Positions 62,393-64,000 of a stretch of 64,000 nucleotides of DNA are shown in pieces. Where the stretch lies: positions 86,462 through 150,461 of the forward strand of contig JAGTRT010000002.1 in NCBI GenBank assembly GCA_018261895.1. The letters are read 5' to 3'. Below the pieces are notes generated by a model, which did not search any database, had not been told where the DNA came from, and was given only the letters and a program-made list of their open reading frames with translations. How positions within the stretch are numbered: position 1 is the first letter of the stretch; each line of letters opens with the position of its first letter. Position numbers and translations under genes: made by a program. This stretch comes from Pseudomonadota bacterium. Lineage in GTDB: Bacteria > Pseudomonadota > Gammaproteobacteria > Burkholderiales > Rhodocyclaceae.

Positions 62393-63289
62393 TCAGGAAA
62401 CGGGCATTTCGGCGCCGACGCCGCGGGCAGCAAGCGGGATGCCGGCAACGGGCAGGCTCACGACAACCTGGCCGGTGCCCGAGCTTTCAAAGTAGGGGCA
62501 AACGATCTCGGCCTTACCCTGGAACTTGTCCCAGCCCAAGGCACCGAACAGCATCGCCGTGTCGTGCATCTTGCCTTCGCCGGTGCAGTATTGTGCATAT
62601 TCGGGCAGCATGCGCAGGAAGGTGGCCCACTCGCCGCCTTCCCACAATTGCAGGGCACGCAGGTCGACCTGCTTGTTGAATTCGCGGCTGATCGAGTTGA
62701 AACCTTCCTCGACCAGACGGTTTTCCCAGATCTGGTGCGACATGGAACCGCTGGCGACAATGGCGACCTTGCAGTTGCTGCGCGCGACGGCCTTGGCCAG
62801 AGCCTCACCGAGAATCCGCGACTCTTCCAGGCTGCCGAAGGTGCTCCAACCGGCAATCGAGATGACGCGGATCTTGCCTTCCGGGTTCATGTAGCGCATC
62901 GGCAGAATGGTGCCGTATTCGAGATCGAGCGAAGCGACCTGATGGGCGCGCGTCTTGACGCCCATCGCCGTGGCTTCTTCGGCGATCATTGCGCCCAGCT
63001 CCGGATTGCCCGGAAATTCGTAGGGCAGGTCCTGGATGAAGTGCGGGAACTCGTGGCTGGTGTAGTTACCCTTGTGCACCGCATTGTTGTTGATGTGGTA
63101 ACCCGCGTTAACCAGCCAGTGCGTGTCGAAAACGATGAAGGTATCGACGCCGAGTTCGACGGCGCGGCGGCCAATCTCACGCTCCGCATCGATGGCCGCC
63201 TGCCGGCAACCATGGGCCGGACCCGGCATTTCGGAAATAAGCATCGACGGCACGTGCGTGCACTTGATGGCCATAAGGATTTCACCCAT
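62393..63289 (-). CDS. hpaD: 3,4-dihydroxyphenylacetate 2,3-dioxygenase HpaD
   Basis: A 298-aa class III extradiol dioxygenase (LigB fold) opening the ring of homoprotocatechuate. It has iron-ligand candidates in CTHVPSML and FDTHWLVNAGYH, plus VASGSMSHQIW and MHDTAMLFGALGWD near the C-terminus. ATG 63289 has AGGAG at 8 bp; an ATG five codons later is possible. A closely related gene lies 66 bp upstream. Confidence 0.9.
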   Translation of the reverse strand: MGEILMAIKCTHVPSMLISEMPGPAHGCRQAAIDAEREIGRRAVELGVDTFIVFDTHWLVNAGYHINNNAVHKGNYTSHEFPHFIQDLPYEFPGNPELGAMIAEEATAMGVKTRAHQVASLDLEYGTILPMRYMNPEGKIRVISIAGWSTFGSLEESRILGEALAKAVARSNCKVAIVASGSMSHQIWENRLVEEGFNSISREFNKQVDLRALQLWEGGEWATFLRMLPEYAQYCTGEGKMHDTAMLFGALGWDKFQGKAEIVCPYFESSGTGQVVVSLPVAGIPLAARGVGAEMPVS

Positions 63290-63355
63290 GAATCTGTCTC
63301 CTGAAGATATGTTTGATGGTTTCTCTATGGGGATTCGGATGGCTTTTAAGCTCTG

Positions 63356-64000
63356 TTAAATCGGGAAAACGACATTGATCTGGCCGGTACCGGACGAACC
63401 GAAGTAAGGTGTGATGACCTCTGCCCTGCCCTCGTATTGGTCCCAGCCCAAGACGCCGAGCAGCATGGCCGTGTCGTGCATCATGCCTTCGCCGTGACAC
63501 TTGACCGCGTACTCGGGCAACATGCCGCAGAAGGTCTTCCAGTCGCCCTTCTGCCAAAGATCGACGACGTGGTGATCGACCGTTTCAAGGAACGGGTCCC
63601 AGACCTTGTGCAGGAACTGTTCGGAAACGCCGTTCTGGGCGAAGCGATGCGACAGCGAACCGGAGGCCAGCACGGCGACATTGCCTTCGCTCTGCTCGAT
63701 GGCGCGGCGCACTGCCCGGCCGAGTTCGACCGAATCCAGCAAGTTATGGACAGTACACAGTGCCGACACCGAAACGACCTTGAACTGCTTGTCCTCGTTC
63801 ATGTAGCGCATCGGCACCAGGGTGCCGTATTCGAGTGCCAGGCTGGTCGCATCGTGGGCACGGGTAAACACGCCGGCGGCCGTGGCTGCCTCGGCGATGG
63901 CATGACCGAGCGCCGGATTGCCGGAATACGAGAACGGCATGTTCTTGATGAAGTGCGGCAGTTCGTTGGAGGTGTAGATGCCCTCCCACGACGGCGCACA
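63356..64000 (-). CDS. Second HpaD-like extradiol dioxygenase, truncated by window edge
   Basis: The C-terminal 214 residues of another class III extradiol dioxygenase; the frame continues to the right edge (SWEGIYTSNELPHFIKNM), so the ATG at 63940 is internal. It shares ALEYGTLVPMRYMN, VLASGSLSHRF, MHDTAMLLGVLGWD and the final SSGTGQINVVFP with HpaD, at clearly less than full identity. The partner could be a paralogue with a different substrate. The iron-binding N-terminus is outside the window. Confidence 0.85.
   Translation of the reverse strand, partial: CAPSWEGIYTSNELPHFIKNMPFSYSGNPALGHAIAEAATAAGVFTRAHDATSLALEYGTLVPMRYMNEDKQFKVVSVSALCTVHNLLDSVELGRAVRRAIEQSEGNVAVLASGSLSHRFAQNGVSEQFLHKVWDPFLETVDHHVVDLWQKGDWKTFCGMLPEYAVKCHGEGMMHDTAMLLGVLGWDQYEGRAEVITPYFGSSGTGQINVVFPI

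Overview
The window is GC-rich proteobacterial chromosome, most likely a betaproteobacterium of the Rhodocyclales (Dechloromonas/Azonexus type). This is an inference from era-recO-pdxJ-acpS-nagZ, an Arg32-type EF-P with EarP, a phosphoketolase/stress gene island and a homoprotocatechuate meta-cleavage operon. I saw no CRISPR array, transposase, prophage or replication origin. Both edges cut genes: era on the left and an hpaD-like gene on the right.

Layout. 1-9.4 kb is housekeeping: era(partial)-recO-pdxJ-acpS-nagZ joined by four 4-nt overlaps, convergent earP-efp, a family-5 uracil-DNA glycosylase divergent from earP, uvrC, pgsA, then tRNA-Gly, tRNA-Cys, tRNA-Gly, tRNA-Leu and a DUF1178 gene. 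9.5-16.2 kb holds two small reverse genes and a forward signalling operon: a Crp/Fnr-PAS fusion, DUF1840, a CheB-CheR-PAS hybrid and a PAS hybrid histidine kinase. 16.2-24.9 kb is one giant cyclic beta-glucan synthase (NdvB type) gene, broken near its 3' end by an out-of-frame internal deletion.

25-54 kb is a dense stress and envelope island: BON proteins, DUF883, an encapsulin-type ferritin without encapsulin, a REC-PAS-PAS-GGDEF-EAL protein, SYLF, CsbD, PRC-barrel, CbpA/CbpM, phosphoketolase, transaldolase, CHRD, OsmC, GapN, cupin, a collagen-like lipoprotein, MgtA-type ATPase, an SbmA/YddA-type ABC protein, PldA and a VIT transporter, with many proteins under 100 aa. 54-64 kb carries a hotdog thioesterase, an ArgD-type aminotransferase, a GlcG/HbpS protein, two MFS exporters and the lower homoprotocatechuate pathway (gabD, hpaI, hpaH, hpaF, hpaD and a second, partial hpaD).

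Main discovery. Eleven promoter regions contain a 20-bp imperfect palindrome (core TGTGC-N6-GCACA-like, often TATGTGCGCCAGCGMACAGA), followed after 17-19 bp (usually exactly 19) by a -10-like hexamer, most often TAnnCT or a close relative. The operator centre therefore lies near -41, the class II activator position. The sites precede almost every stress operon here, including the phosphoketolase/transaldolase and GapN operons, and some are divergent or bidirectional. The best site for autoregulation is upstream of the Crp/Fnr-PAS gene itself, whose family binds sites of the same dyad geometry, so I propose that protein as regulator of a stress and carbon-rerouting regulon.

A second unexplained structure is a dispersed repeat of about 38 bp (core ACGGTCAACCGGAAA). 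It occurs between genes and, in frame, inside ndvB and the transaldolase gene. All functional calls are from reading the sequence; no database search was possible.
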